Source of the DNA: JAVBLP01 sp052034625
GTDB lineage: Bacteria > Elusimicrobiota > Endomicrobiia > Endomicrobiales > Endomicrobiaceae
Assembly (NCBI GenBank): GCA_052034625.1
Contig: JBPOII010000006.1
Coordinates: 208,045-272,044, forward strand
DNA: 64,000 bases
Direction of reading: 5' to 3'
Below, piece after piece: positions 53,498 to 62,747 of the stretch. The stretch's first letter is position 1; the number at the start of each line of letters is the position of its first letter. The notes beneath the pieces were generated by a model. The model worked only from the letters and a program-made list of their open reading frames with translations, was not told where the DNA came from and did not search any database. The position numbers and the translations under genes are program-made.

Positions 53498-55855
53498 TTA
53501 ATTTTCAGTTTCAAGTTTTCTTGCTATTTTCTCTGTAGTGAAGCTTTCAATTATATCGCCGACCTTAATATCTGCAAAATTCTCAAGACCTATGCCGCAC
53601 TCATATCCTTTTTCCACCTCTCTGGCATCGTCTTTAAATCTTTTAAGCGATGAAACATTGCCTTCAAATATTATAATATTATCTCTTAAAAGCCTTGCTT
53701 TAGCACCTCTTTGTATTTTGCCTTCTATCACTGAAGAACCGCAAATTGTACCGTGGCTTGAAAGTTTGAAAACCTGCTTAACTACGGCTTTTCCGAGAAT
53801 TTTTTCTTTCAGATCGGGGTCAAGAAGACCTTCCATGGCAGCCTTAACTTCGGCAATAAGATCATATATTATTCTATATACATGAATGCTGACACCCTCT
53901 CTCTCAGCAAGTTTTTCTACCGTAGCATCAGGGCGGAGATTAAAACCCACTATCAAAGCATCTGAAGCTATAGCAAGAGAAACGTCGGATTCTGTGATGG
54001 AACCAGCCCCTTTATGTATTATTTTAAGACTTATTTCAGAAGTGGAAAGTCTTTCAAGTGCATCACATAAAGCACCTAGAGACCCTTGAACATCTGCTTT
54101 AAGTATTATTCTCAGATCTTTTGTTTTTCCGGAACTTATATCCTGTAAAGAAAGATGTTGTCTTGGCTGCAATGCTCCAGCTCTGACTTTTTCTTTTCTT
54201 GAATTGGCAATTTCTCTCGCTTGAGATTCGTGATCTACAACTACAAATTTATCGCCGGCCTGCGGAGGCTCATTTATCCCAAGAACTTCAACGGGTGTAC
54301 TTGGAGGAGCTTCATTAAATCTTTTTCCATGTTCGTCCGCCATAGCCCTTACTTTTCCATAAGTTGTGCCGACAACAAGATTATCGCCTACTTTCAATGT
54401 GCCTTTTTGAATAAGTACTGTTGCTACCGGACCTCTTCTTGAATCAAGTCTTGCTTCTACTACTATACCTTCAGCATTTCTGTCAGGATTTGCCTTAAGC
54501 TCCATAATTTCAGCTCTAAGCAAGATCATCTCAAGAAGCGAGTCTATATTTATTCTCTGCTTAGCGGAAATATCAACCATTATAGTTTCGCCGCCCCATT
54601 CTTCAGGCATAAGGCCATAACCGCTTAATTCCTGCCTTATTTTCTGAGGATCTGAAGTAGGAAGATCTATTTTATTTACAGCAACTATGATAGGAACACT
54701 AGCCGCTTTTGCATGGTTTATTGCTTCGACTGTCTGCGGCATAACGCCGTCTGCTGCGGAAACTACAAGGACAACTATATCAGTGACTTGAGCTCCTCTT
54801 GAACGCATAGCGGTAAAAGCTTCGTGGCCCGGAGTATCTAAGAAAGTTACATTTCCGCCATTTGGAGTTTTTACTTTATATGCACCTATATGCTGGGTAA
54901 TTCCGCCGTGCTCGCCTTCCGCTACTTGGCTTTTCCTTATAGCATCAAGCAAAGATGTTTTTCCATGGTCAACATGACCCATAATAGTAACTACCGGCGG
55001 GCGGGGTTTAAGATTAGCAGGATCTTCCATTTCATCGGAAACGGATTCTTCTGAATAAATTGAAGCAAGTTTTGCATCATAACAGAATTCATTGGCAAGC
55101 AAAATAGCCGTATCTGTATCAAGTCTTTGGTTTATTGTCGCAAGACTCCCCATAGACATAAGCTTTTTTAATACATCGCCCACTCTTAATTTCATTTTAT
55201 CAGCAAGTTCTCTTACAGTTATAAGCTCATTGATGGTAATAACACCTATATAGCTTGTTTCAGGAGTTTCTTCTTTTACCGGTTCAACTTCCGGTTTTTT
55301 TTCTTCTTTCGGTTTTTCCTGTTGGACGGGTTTTACCGGAACAGGCTTCTGAGCTTTCTCCTCAACAGAAGTTTTTTCTTCTTTTTTAATATCTATATGA
55401 GGAACTTTTACTTCGATCTTTGGCTGTACTTGTGTTTGTGTCTGCTGCATATTTTCGTTTTTTTGCTCCTTTGTCCGCTCTGGAGCGTCAGTAGTCTTTT
55501 TTTCAGTACTTATGCTTTTTTTTGTTTTTTGTTTAACTGTTTGCTTTTTTGTTTCAGCAGTAGTGCCGGTTTCTTTTTTTATAGTCTTTTTGGAAGCAGC
55601 AGATGAGGTTTTAGCAGCTTTTCTTTTTGTCGTTTTAGATTCAGTTTTTGAAGGGTCGGCTTTTTTAGACGCAGCTTTAGCCTTTACAGTCTTCTTTTCC
55701 GTAGTAGAAGCCGTTTTCTTTGTTGTTTTTGTCGTTTTTACTGCTTTCGTTGTTTTCTTTTTCGCCGCACTTTCCTTAGTTTTAGGCTTTGCTGCTTTCT
55801 TTTTAACCTTCTTTTCTTCAGAATCTTTTAGAGAATTTTCTTGTTTTGTTGACAT
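53498..55855 (-). CDS. infB: Translation initiation factor IF-2
   Basis: A 785-residue IF-2. The first 200 residues are low-complexity Lys/Ala/Thr/Glu. An IF2-N domain follows (ITVRELADKMKLRVGDVLKK), then the GTPase with G1 GHVDHGKTSLLDAIR, G3 DTPGHEAFTAMRSRGA and G4 NKID. The C-terminal domains bind initiator tRNA (ECGIGLENF at the end). It is the third gene of the rimP operon. Confidence 0.98.
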   Translation of the reverse strand: MSTKQENSLKDSEEKKVKKKAAKPKTKESAAKKKTTKAVKTTKTTKKTASTTEKKTVKAKAASKKADPSKTESKTTKRKAAKTSSAASKKTIKKETGTTAETKKQTVKQKTKKSISTEKKTTDAPERTKEQKNENMQQTQTQVQPKIEVKVPHIDIKKEEKTSVEEKAQKPVPVKPVQQEKPKEEKKPEVEPVKEETPETSYIGVITINELITVRELADKMKLRVGDVLKKLMSMGSLATINQRLDTDTAILLANEFCYDAKLASIYSEESVSDEMEDPANLKPRPPVVTIMGHVDHGKTSLLDAIRKSQVAEGEHGGITQHIGAYKVKTPNGGNVTFLDTPGHEAFTAMRSRGAQVTDIVVLVVSAADGVMPQTVEAINHAKAASVPIIVAVNKIDLPTSDPQKIRQELSGYGLMPEEWGGETIMVDISAKQRINIDSLLEMILLRAEIMELKANPDRNAEGIVVEARLDSRRGPVATVLIQKGTLKVGDNLVVGTTYGKVRAMADEHGKRFNEAPPSTPVEVLGINEPPQAGDKFVVVDHESQAREIANSRKEKVRAGALQPRQHLSLQDISSGKTKDLRIILKADVQGSLGALCDALERLSTSEISLKIIHKGAGSITESDVSLAIASDALIVGFNLRPDATVEKLAEREGVSIHVYRIIYDLIAEVKAAMEGLLDPDLKEKILGKAVVKQVFKLSSHGTICGSSVIEGKIQRGAKARLLRDNIIIFEGNVSSLKRFKDDAREVEKGYECGIGLENFADIKVGDIIESFTTEKIARKLETEN

Positions 55856-55885
55856 AAGCTATTTCACCTCTCTTGCAAATGAGAA

Positions 55886-57145
55886 TTAATCATCTATTAA
55901 TGCTTTCTTTGCCGCTTCAATTATTTTTTCAGCTGTTTTGGGACCTATACCGGGAAGTGTAGTTAAATCTTCCACGGTAAGTTTTGTAAGTTTTTCAATA
56001 TTACAAAAACCGGCATTTACAAGTACTTCTATGGTTTTTTCTCCGATACCTTCGAGCTTTTCAAGCTCTTCAGCCTGTTTTACAGCTTTTTCTTCGTTTT
56101 CCTGCTTTTTCTGTCCTTCGGACTTAACATCTATATGCCAGCCCGTAAGTTTTGCGGCAAGCCTTACATTATGCCCGTTTTTTCCTATTGCCAGCGAAAG
56201 CATATCATCTGTTACCATAACTTCTGCTTTCTTTTCATTTTCGGAAATTAGCACTACCGAGATAACTTTTGCCGGAGCAAGAGCTGCTGCAATATATTTT
56301 ACGGGATCTGCCGAATAAGGGATTAAATCTATTCTTTCTCCTCTAAGTTCGTCAATTATAGGCTTAACTCTTGCACCCTTTATGCCGACACAAGCTCCTA
56401 CTGGATCAACTTTAGGATTATGAGATATTACTGCAACTTTTGTTCTCATGCCCGGATCTCTTACCGCATTAACTATCTCTACGACTTTTTCATAGATTTC
56501 CGGAACTTCAAGTTCGAACAATCTTTTTACAAGTTCAGTGCTTGCTCTTGATAGAACGGTCCCGGGACCCTTTACACTTTTTTCAACTTTTATTATTACG
56601 GCTCTTATATGCTGGCCTACATTAAATTTCTCTCTAAAAACCTGCTCGCTTGCAGGAAGAATAGCTTCTGTTTTTCCAAGATCGACAATAATATTTTTAT
56701 TTGCAATACGGTAAATTACACCGTTGACAATCTGTCCGACCTTATCCTTCATTTCTTCATATAAAGAATCTCTTTCAGACTCTCTTATTTTTTGTACTAT
56801 AACCTGCTTTGCAGTCTGAGCAGCAATACGTGAAAAATCCTGTGTATCAAGAGGTATTTTTACTTCAGCACCGATTTCAGAAGGCTGCCCTGTTTTTTTT
56901 GCTTCCTGAACGCTGATTTCAAGAAGAGGATTTTCCACATCTTTAACAACAACTTTTATAACATTAGCTGCCATATCTCCTGTTTCGGGATCGACTTTAG
57001 CTTCGACATTAACACTTTTGCCGACGTGTTTTTTATAAGCTGATACCAAAGCGTTTTCAATAACGGTTAAAATATCTTCCTTTTTTATTTTCTTGTCTTT
57101 TTCGATCTGCTCAAGAGCCATTATAAGTTCGCCCTTTTCTGCCAT
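55886..57145 (-). CDS. nusA: Transcription factor NusA
   Basis: A 419-residue NusA with N-terminal polymerase-binding domain, S1 domain (about residues 140-210), KH1 and KH2 (VGACVGIKGARVKPIIDEL and LAIGKNGHNVRLAAKLTGW) and a single C-terminal helix-hairpin-helix repeat (LTTLPGIGPKTAEKIIEAA). GGAGG lies 5-6 nt before the ATG at 57145. It controls pausing, termination and antitermination, and in other bacteria represses its own operon, which fits the leader hairpin at 57662-57682. Confidence 0.97.
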   Translation of the reverse strand: MAEKGELIMALEQIEKDKKIKKEDILTVIENALVSAYKKHVGKSVNVEAKVDPETGDMAANVIKVVVKDVENPLLEISVQEAKKTGQPSEIGAEVKIPLDTQDFSRIAAQTAKQVIVQKIRESERDSLYEEMKDKVGQIVNGVIYRIANKNIIVDLGKTEAILPASEQVFREKFNVGQHIRAVIIKVEKSVKGPGTVLSRASTELVKRLFELEVPEIYEKVVEIVNAVRDPGMRTKVAVISHNPKVDPVGACVGIKGARVKPIIDELRGERIDLIPYSADPVKYIAAALAPAKVISVVLISENEKKAEVMVTDDMLSLAIGKNGHNVRLAAKLTGWHIDVKSEGQKKQENEEKAVKQAEELEKLEGIGEKTIEVLVNAGFCNIEKLTKLTVEDLTTLPGIGPKTAEKIIEAAKKALIDD

Positions 57146-57174
57146 TGCATCCTCCGTTCTTATCCTTTAGTGTT

Positions 57175-57633
57175 TTATATATCCTCTTCCAAATTAGCTT
57201 TTTTTATATTAGAAAAATCTATTTCGACTTCACCCTTTGTAACATCATCAACTTTTACTTTACCTGTTTCAATATAGAGCAATTTCCCGAGAAAATTTTT
57301 TTGATTATTTAACATAGTAAAAGTTTGAAGCCTGATTTTCTTACCGACAAATCTTTTAAAATCCTTTTCTTTTTTTATAACCCTGTTAATACCGGGAGAA
57401 GATATCTCAAGTACATAAGACTCCGTCAAAATATCGTTTGAGTCTAAAGCATCGCCGAAAACATAACTCATTTTTTCGCAGTCATCCATGGTAATACCGC
57501 CGGCTTTATCTATAAATACTCTTAAAACTCTATGTCCGCTTTCTTTGAGATATTGCACATCGACAATTTCAAGATTTTCAGCTTCAGTTATCTTAGTTAA
57601 AAAATCTTCAACTTCTTTGGCTTTGTTAATCAT
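57175..57633 (-). CDS. rimP: Ribosome maturation factor RimP
   Basis: A 152-residue protein with the RimP pattern: VDVQYLKESGHRVLRVFIDK, GGITMDDCEKMS, and the signature SYVLEISSPGINRVIKKEKD with the second Sm-like domain after it. It assists 30S maturation. It is the first gene of rimP-nusA-infB-rbfA-nrnA-truB-ribF. Confidence 0.95.
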   Translation of the reverse strand: MINKAKEVEDFLTKITEAENLEIVDVQYLKESGHRVLRVFIDKAGGITMDDCEKMSYVFGDALDSNDILTESYVLEISSPGINRVIKKEKDFKRFVGKKIRLQTFTMLNNQKNFLGKLLYIETGKVKVDDVTKGEVEIDFSNIKKANLEEDI

Positions 57634-57651
57634 ATCCCGAAATATTCCTTA

Positions 57652-57682
57652 TTAAAAATAAAAGGCGGCCATAAGCCGCCTT
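57652..57682 (-). terminator. Terminator-like hairpin at the 5' end of the rimP-nusA mRNA
   Basis: AAGGCGGC (57662-57669) and GCCGCCTT (57675-57682) form a perfect 8-bp GC-rich stem with a 5-nt loop, followed on the minus strand by TTATTTTTAAT. It starts within a few nt of the predicted transcript start and before rimP, so it may be an attenuator. Confidence 0.6.
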
Positions 57683-57692
57683 ACTTTTGTTT

Positions 57693-57721
57693 ATTATACA
57701 AATTAATAAAATAATATACAA
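57693..57721 (-). promoter_or_regulatory. Promoter of the rimP-nusA-infB operon
   Basis: Minus-strand TTGTAT (57721-57716), 17-nt spacer, perfect TATAAT (57698-57693). Confidence 0.75.
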
Positions 57722-57765
57722 GTTCAATAACAGCAATTGCATGAGGAAATATATTTTTTGAAATT

Positions 57766-57774
57766 TGCTATACT
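57766..57774 (+). promoter_or_regulatory. Extended -10 placed for a leaderless hydrolase transcript
   Basis: TGCTATACT is an extended -10 element that ends 6 nt before the ATG at 57781. No ribosome-binding site is present, so the mRNA may begin at the ATG. Confidence 0.5.
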
Positions 57775-57780
57775 TCTTTT

Positions 57781-58530
57781 ATGAAGATTTTAAAAAGAGT
57801 TTTCTTATTATTTCTTTTTCTTAATTCTTGTGCCTCTCTGGAAAAAGCACAACCTCCGGAATACAAATACATTCCGGTAAAAACAGAAGATTATATTCTT
57901 GCAAGTCTGCAAAAAATTACAAAACCAAAAGCTCCGATTAAAATTTATATTGAGGGCGACGGCATTGCTTATGACAAACGCGGCAATCCCTCCGGAGATC
58001 CTACGCCTAAAAGCCGTTTTTTAAGAGATATTGCTTTTGCAGATCCTTACGAAAATGTCGTTTACCTTGCAAGACCCGGACAATTCATAAAAATTCCCGG
58101 AGGGAACCGCCGCACATGGACTGATGAAAGATATTCTCAAAAAACCATCAACAATTTAACACAAGCGATAAAAACAATATCCCAAGATGCTGAAATAATA
58201 CTTATAGGGTATTCAGGCGGAGCTTTGCTTAGCGGCATAATCATAAATCAAAATCCGGATTTAAAAGTAAAAGAATGGATCACTATAGCCGGTCTTTTTG
58301 GTCATGGCGAATGGACAAAGCATTTTAATTATCCGGATCTGGAAGCTTGTGAGGACCTAAAAAATATTCCTGATATAAAACAAATACATTTTATAGGGAA
58401 AAAAGATAAAATTATTCCCTATGCTCTAAGCATAAAAAAACTGCCTCAAGAAAGCATAGTTATTATTGATAATGCCGGACATGGCAGCGGTTTTGAAGAA
58501 GTATATCCGATAATTTGGAATAAAAAATAA
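57781..58530 (+). CDS. Lipoprotein alpha/beta-hydrolase
   Basis: A 249-residue protein with a lipoprotein signal ending LNSC (Cys17). The fold is alpha/beta-hydrolase: the nucleophile elbow GYSGG gives S145, GKKDKIIP gives the likely acid D209, and NAGHGSG gives H234. It is probably an envelope esterase or lipase; the substrate is unknown. It stands alone on the plus strand, between the divergent rimP operon and a bidirectional terminator. Confidence 0.82.
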   Translation: MKILKRVFLLFLFLNSCASLEKAQPPEYKYIPVKTEDYILASLQKITKPKAPIKIYIEGDGIAYDKRGNPSGDPTPKSRFLRDIAFADPYENVVYLARPGQFIKIPGGNRRTWTDERYSQKTINNLTQAIKTISQDAEIILIGYSGGALLSGIIINQNPDLKVKEWITIAGLFGHGEWTKHFNYPDLEACEDLKNIPDIKQIHFIGKKDKIIPYALSIKKLPQESIVIIDNAGHGSGFEEVYPIIWNKK

Positions 58531-58540
58531 ACAGTTGAAA

Positions 58541-58592
58541 GAAAAAAACAGGTTCGGCAAAAATATAAATTTCTGCCGGACCTGTTATTTTA
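58541..58592. terminator. Bidirectional terminator between convergent genes
   Basis: AACAGGTTCGGCA (58547-58559) pairs with TGCCGGACCTGTT (58574-58586) over 13 bp with one G-T pair. An A-run lies on the left and a T-rich tract on the right, so it serves both the hydrolase (+) and the OmpA lipoprotein gene (-). Confidence 0.85.
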
Positions 58593-58613
58593 ATTTATCT
58601 TTTAAAACTTAAT

Positions 58614-59156
58614 TTATTTTTTAAAAATAAGTTCTGTTCTTCTATTTTGTGCTCTTCCTTCTTCTGTAGCATTATCAACTTTAGGTTGTGATTTACCATA
58701 TCCTGCTGCTGATACTCTATCTTTTGCCACACCTTTATTAACAAAGTAGCCGGCAACTGCATTTGCCCTTCTTTCCGATAGACCCTGATTATACTCATCA
58801 GTTCCTATATCGTCTGTATGTCCGGCAACTTTTACTTTAACATTAGGATTTTCTTCAAGATATTTCACGACAAAATCAAGATTCTCATAAGCATCGGCAG
58901 ATATTTCAGAAGAATCAAAATCAAAAAGAGTTTGTTTTGCAAGTTTCTCAAAATCTATAGTAAAAGTTTCCTCTTCTTCCTGTGCTTTTTCTTCAAAAGC
59001 TTTTTTAAACTCTTCTTCTTTAGTAGGTTCCTGAGCAACTGCAGCAATTTCTTTCTCACAAACACATCTGTCATGTCTGGCATATTTAGTGCCGCATGAA
59101 CTTATAAATAAAGGTATAAACAACATGCATAATAATATCGTTATTTGTTTATTCAT
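58614..59156 (-). CDS. OmpA-family lipoprotein (Pal-like)
   Basis: 180 residues from the ATG at 59156, which has AGGAGAG 6-7 nt upstream; a longer frame adds 37 basic residues overlapping the autotransporter gene. The signal peptide ends in ISSC (Cys21). A Glu/Lys-rich linker precedes the OmpA domain (about residues 80-180) with the peptidoglycan-binding motif VAGHTDDIGTDEYNQGLSER. It is a second Pal-type protein in the window. It is 17 nt after the autotransporter and probably anchors or stabilises the outer membrane around it. Confidence 0.9.
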   Translation of the reverse strand: MNKQITILLCMLFIPLFISSCGTKYARHDRCVCEKEIAAVAQEPTKEEEFKKAFEEKAQEEEETFTIDFEKLAKQTLFDFDSSEISADAYENLDFVVKYLEENPNVKVKVAGHTDDIGTDEYNQGLSERRANAVAGYFVNKGVAKDRVSAAGYGKSQPKVDNATEEGRAQNRRTELIFKK

Positions 59157-59173
59157 ATTTTCTCTCCTATTTT

Positions 59174-61348
59174 TTAGAACTTCCATTCTATTCCCGCACT
59201 GAGATTCCAACCGCTTCTGCCGCCGTCTGAACGACCGGCTCTTAGATGAGCGACTGTATAACCCCATATTTTTTCAATGCATGCACTATATCTGAAATAA
59301 TTATCATATTCATTATCTGGAAGAATAATACTGTCGGCTTTTAAATCCCCGTTTACTGAAGAATATACATAATGACCGTCAGCTGAAAGTATCCAGCATT
59401 TTCCTAAATTTTTTGCCAATTTTACTCCGGGCATTAAAGTAAAAAGAGATACGTCATCAGTTTCTATTTTTACACCTAGACTATTTGTATAGTCTTCCGT
59501 ATCAATATGTGAAAACCCTGCCGTAATATTAGGCTGTAAAGTAAAACTTCTCTTTAAAAGTTCAAAATTATATCCGCCTTTTAATGTTGCCGCATAAACA
59601 TTCGATTTAAATTCATCTGTACCGGCTGTAGTTTCCAGAGAATTATTTAAAAGTCCGGCATCTAAAACACCGCTGAAAAATAATTTTCCAAAATAAAAAG
59701 TAGCTTTACCGCCGGCATATCCTCCGCTTTGCTCTGTAGTACTGATACTGCCTTTTTGTTTTCCGGAAATATAAGAGCCGAAAAAACCATATGCAGCATC
59801 AAAACCTTTATAAAGTCTGTCAAAGTCTAAACCGCCCATGGCACCGTAATAGTCGGCATCGGCTTTTCCGTATTTACCAAAATCAAGTTCGCTGTCAACG
59901 GCAAAAGCTTTTAGCCACATTGTAGGATTATCTCTGGGAATATCTCCGGCACTTGCTCCGGCCTTTTCAAAAAAACTGAAGTTCCCGACATTTTCAAATA
60001 AAACATAAGCCAATTCTTCTTGAAGAAGCCTCACTCCCTGCACCGCATAAGAAGCACCTATTGCAGGAGCGTTGAAAAGTCCGCGAGTAAATTTCAGACT
60101 GCCCAAATAAGGATTCTCTGTTGGAGCAGTTGGAGCAGTTGGATCATTTTCATTAATTAAAGTAACATTATAAGAATATATTTTCCCGTCTACAACTTGT
60201 GCAGAAGGATCTAATACGGCAGCCTGCTGTAACTGAGAGCCTCCCAATACAGCCACATAAACAGTTTCTTCTTCCGTTTCAGATAATAAATTAATATTTT
60301 GAATGACCGGAGTACCACTGCCTTCAAAACTTCCACTAATTATATAATCTCCTTCGGTACTTAGCAAATCGACATCTATTTTCATATTCATTTTTGTCCC
60401 TTCGAACACAGTAAGATTATTCATTGATATATAATCCAGTACGCCGTTTTGAATATCTAAAGTTCCATTTGCGTAGGAATTGTTTGCAAGTCCATTAAAA
60501 TATGTAGCATTTGCAAGCAATTTAACAGTTGCACCAAAAACACTTATATTATCAGCATCGGTTACTCCAAAACTTTCATTATTCCCGCCCAAAACAAGAG
60601 TTCCGGTATAATTTCCTATAGGTTCATTAGGATTAAATGCATCTAAATTACCTACTTGTAAAGCTCCGTTTCCGCCAATACCTTCCATAAGGCTTATAGT
60701 TTTTCCTGCAGACGGTAATAAATATAGATTACTTTTAGACATATAAATATCTCTCTTTACATCATTACCGTTCATATCTTTGCCTGTATTGCCGCTAAAG
60801 AGAACATCTTTATTTATAGCTTTTATAAAACCTTCAACTGCATAGAGTTCTACAGCAGCCGTTATTTCACCGATGAAATCAGGCATTACAAAAGAATTAT
60901 CAATAATACTAGTATCTATTAAATTTAAAATTCCGCCGGTTTGTTCAATAACAACGACACCCGTCTGGTTCTGCTTAAAATTAGTTATAACTGCATTTTC
61001 TATAGTAAATTCATAATCTGCCGCCGGACCTGCTACAGGACTAAAATCCTCTTTCATTATAAAGCCATAATTTCCATTATATTGATCACTATAGCCTTTT
61101 ATTGTATGTCCGTTCCCTTTGATAGTTATTGATGTACCATAAAGAGTCCATATAGGACCGCCGGGTTCTATAGAGGTTATATCATTTCTTATATTAAGGA
61201 CATCACCGGACGCAAACATAGGATGAGTAAACCCCAAAAGACCATTTTCACCCTGAAAATCCGTAATATCATACTCAACCGCACAGGCTGTTTGCATAGC
61301 TGCGGAAAAAACTAAAGCACAAAATAGAACTGCCAAGAATCGTTTCAT
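59174..61348 (-). CDS. Autotransporter (type Va secretion) protein
   Basis: A 724-residue protein with a signal peptide ending ACA (about residue 23). The passenger (about 25-430) is built of short repeats that suggest a beta-helix. The C-terminal autotransporter barrel (about 450-724) ends SGWNLSAGIEWKF with the terminal phenylalanine needed for barrel assembly. No protease or adhesin motif is recognisable in the passenger. A GGAGGG ribosome-binding site is upstream and an OmpA lipoprotein gene follows directly. Confidence 0.88.
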   Translation of the reverse strand: MKRFLAVLFCALVFSAAMQTACAVEYDITDFQGENGLLGFTHPMFASGDVLNIRNDITSIEPGGPIWTLYGTSITIKGNGHTIKGYSDQYNGNYGFIMKEDFSPVAGPAADYEFTIENAVITNFKQNQTGVVVIEQTGGILNLIDTSIIDNSFVMPDFIGEITAAVELYAVEGFIKAINKDVLFSGNTGKDMNGNDVKRDIYMSKSNLYLLPSAGKTISLMEGIGGNGALQVGNLDAFNPNEPIGNYTGTLVLGGNNESFGVTDADNISVFGATVKLLANATYFNGLANNSYANGTLDIQNGVLDYISMNNLTVFEGTKMNMKIDVDLLSTEGDYIISGSFEGSGTPVIQNINLLSETEEETVYVAVLGGSQLQQAAVLDPSAQVVDGKIYSYNVTLINENDPTAPTAPTENPYLGSLKFTRGLFNAPAIGASYAVQGVRLLQEELAYVLFENVGNFSFFEKAGASAGDIPRDNPTMWLKAFAVDSELDFGKYGKADADYYGAMGGLDFDRLYKGFDAAYGFFGSYISGKQKGSISTTEQSGGYAGGKATFYFGKLFFSGVLDAGLLNNSLETTAGTDEFKSNVYAATLKGGYNFELLKRSFTLQPNITAGFSHIDTEDYTNSLGVKIETDDVSLFTLMPGVKLAKNLGKCWILSADGHYVYSSVNGDLKADSIILPDNEYDNYFRYSACIEKIWGYTVAHLRAGRSDGGRSGWNLSAGIEWKF

Positions 61349-61399
61349 TTTCCTTTTCCCTCCATTGATTATTTTTGGTTTTGATTAGAAAACCTATTT

Positions 61400-61456
61400 T
61401 AAAAACAAAACGGAATTCCATAAAAAACCTTTAGGTTTTTTATGGAGTTCTGTTTT
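61400..61456 (-). terminator. Terminator after rplA
   Basis: A long stem (61407-61429 with 61434-61456, 23 bp with two mismatches or wobbles, loop TTTA) followed on the minus strand by GTTTTT. It ends the tuf-secE-nusG-rplKA transcript. Confidence 0.9.
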
Positions 61457-61532
61457 AGCATTTATTATCTTGTATAATTATTTTGAACATACCGTTTAAA
61501 ATACATAAATATAACCAAGCTGTCATATCAAA

Positions 61533-62210
61533 CTACATTTTCGGATCTAAATATATTCCCGGTCCCATAGTCGAAGAGATTGAAACGCTTTTTATATACT
61601 GTCCTTTTGACGAGGAGGGTTTTGCTTTTGATACTGCTTCAAACAATACCTTTATATTGTCAGCAAGCTTTTGTGCATCAAAAGAAACTTTTCCTACCGG
61701 ACAGTGAATTATGCCATAAGAATCATTTTTATATTCAATTCTTCCTTTTTTAAGTTCTTTTACCGCATTTTCCACTTCAAATGTTACTGTGCCGGCTTTA
61801 GGATTCGGCATAAGTCCTTTAGGACCCAATATTTTTGCAACCTTACTCAAATCTTTCATAACGTCGGGAGTAGCTACAAGAATATCAAAGTCAATATTGC
61901 CTTTGGATATGCTTTCGATCAAATCTTCAGCACCTACCAAGTCAGCTCCTGCAGTTTCAGCTTCTTTCTGTTTTTCACCTTTTGCAAGAACGGCAACTTT
62001 TCTTGTTTTTCCTATTCCGTGCGGAAGAGTTACTGTTCCTCTAACCAACTGATCGCTTTGCTTAGGGTCTATTCCAAGTCTGATATGTAACTCTACAGTT
62101 TCATCAAACTTTGCTTTAGCTGCTTCTTTAACCAAAGCTGTTGCTTCATTCAAAGCATACAACTTACTTTTGTCAACTAAATTAGATACTTCTTTTTGTT
62201 TTTTTTCCAT
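61533..62210 (-). CDS. rplA: Ribosomal protein L1
   Basis: A 225-residue uL1 of normal length. FDETVELHIRLGIDPKQSDQ, RGTVTLPHGIGKTRKVAVLA and DILVATPDVMKDLSKVAKIL match the family. It forms the L1 stalk and usually represses its own operon by binding the mRNA leader. It is followed by a terminator, not by rplJ-rplL. Confidence 0.98.
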   Translation of the reverse strand: MEKKQKEVSNLVDKSKLYALNEATALVKEAAKAKFDETVELHIRLGIDPKQSDQLVRGTVTLPHGIGKTRKVAVLAKGEKQKEAETAGADLVGAEDLIESISKGNIDFDILVATPDVMKDLSKVAKILGPKGLMPNPKAGTVTFEVENAVKELKKGRIEYKNDSYGIIHCPVGKVSFDAQKLADNIKVLFEAVSKAKPSSSKGQYIKSVSISSTMGPGIYLDPKM

Positions 62211-62286
62211 TTTTTCCTCCTGTGGTTATGCACAGATTTTTCTGCTCCCACAATTACTTTTTATTATATGCATTAAAATTAATAAA

Positions 62287-62721
62287 CTACTTCTCTACTT
62301 CAACACCCATACTTCTTGCAGTACCTTCAACCATAAGTTTTGCAGCCTCTAAATTAGAGTTTGCATTTAGGTCAGGCATTTTTTGTTTGGCTATATCTTC
62401 TACTTGTGCAGCCGTAATTTTTCCTACTTTATTTCTATTAGGAACACCGGAAGCTTTTGCAATTCCGGCAGCTTTTTTTACCAATGATGCAACTGGAGGC
62501 ATCTTTGTTATAAATGTAAAAGATCTGTCTTCATATACAGTTATAACAACAGGAATAGTCATTCCCTGTTCCTGTTTTTTTGTCTTTTCATTAAACTGCT
62601 TACAAAAATCCATAATATTTACGCCCTGCTGGCCTAAAGCCGGGCCGACCGGTGGAGCAGGATTTGCCGCGCCTGCCGGAATCTGAAGTTTAATAATTGC
62701 TTTTACTTTTTTTGGTGCCAT
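62287..62721 (-). CDS. rplK: Ribosomal protein L11
   Basis: A 144-residue uL11. IKLQIPAGAANPAPPVGPAL, GQQGVNIMDFCKQFNEKT and the C-terminal rRNA-binding SMGVEV are typical. It is part of the GTPase-associated centre. It lies 26 nt after nusG. Confidence 0.98.
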   Translation of the reverse strand: MAPKKVKAIIKLQIPAGAANPAPPVGPALGQQGVNIMDFCKQFNEKTKKQEQGMTIPVVITVYEDRSFTFITKMPPVASLVKKAAGIAKASGVPNRNKVGKITAAQVEDIAKQKMPDLNANSNLEAAKLMVEGTARSMGVEVEK

Positions 62722-62747
62722 TTTACTTACTCCTGTATAAAACTGAA

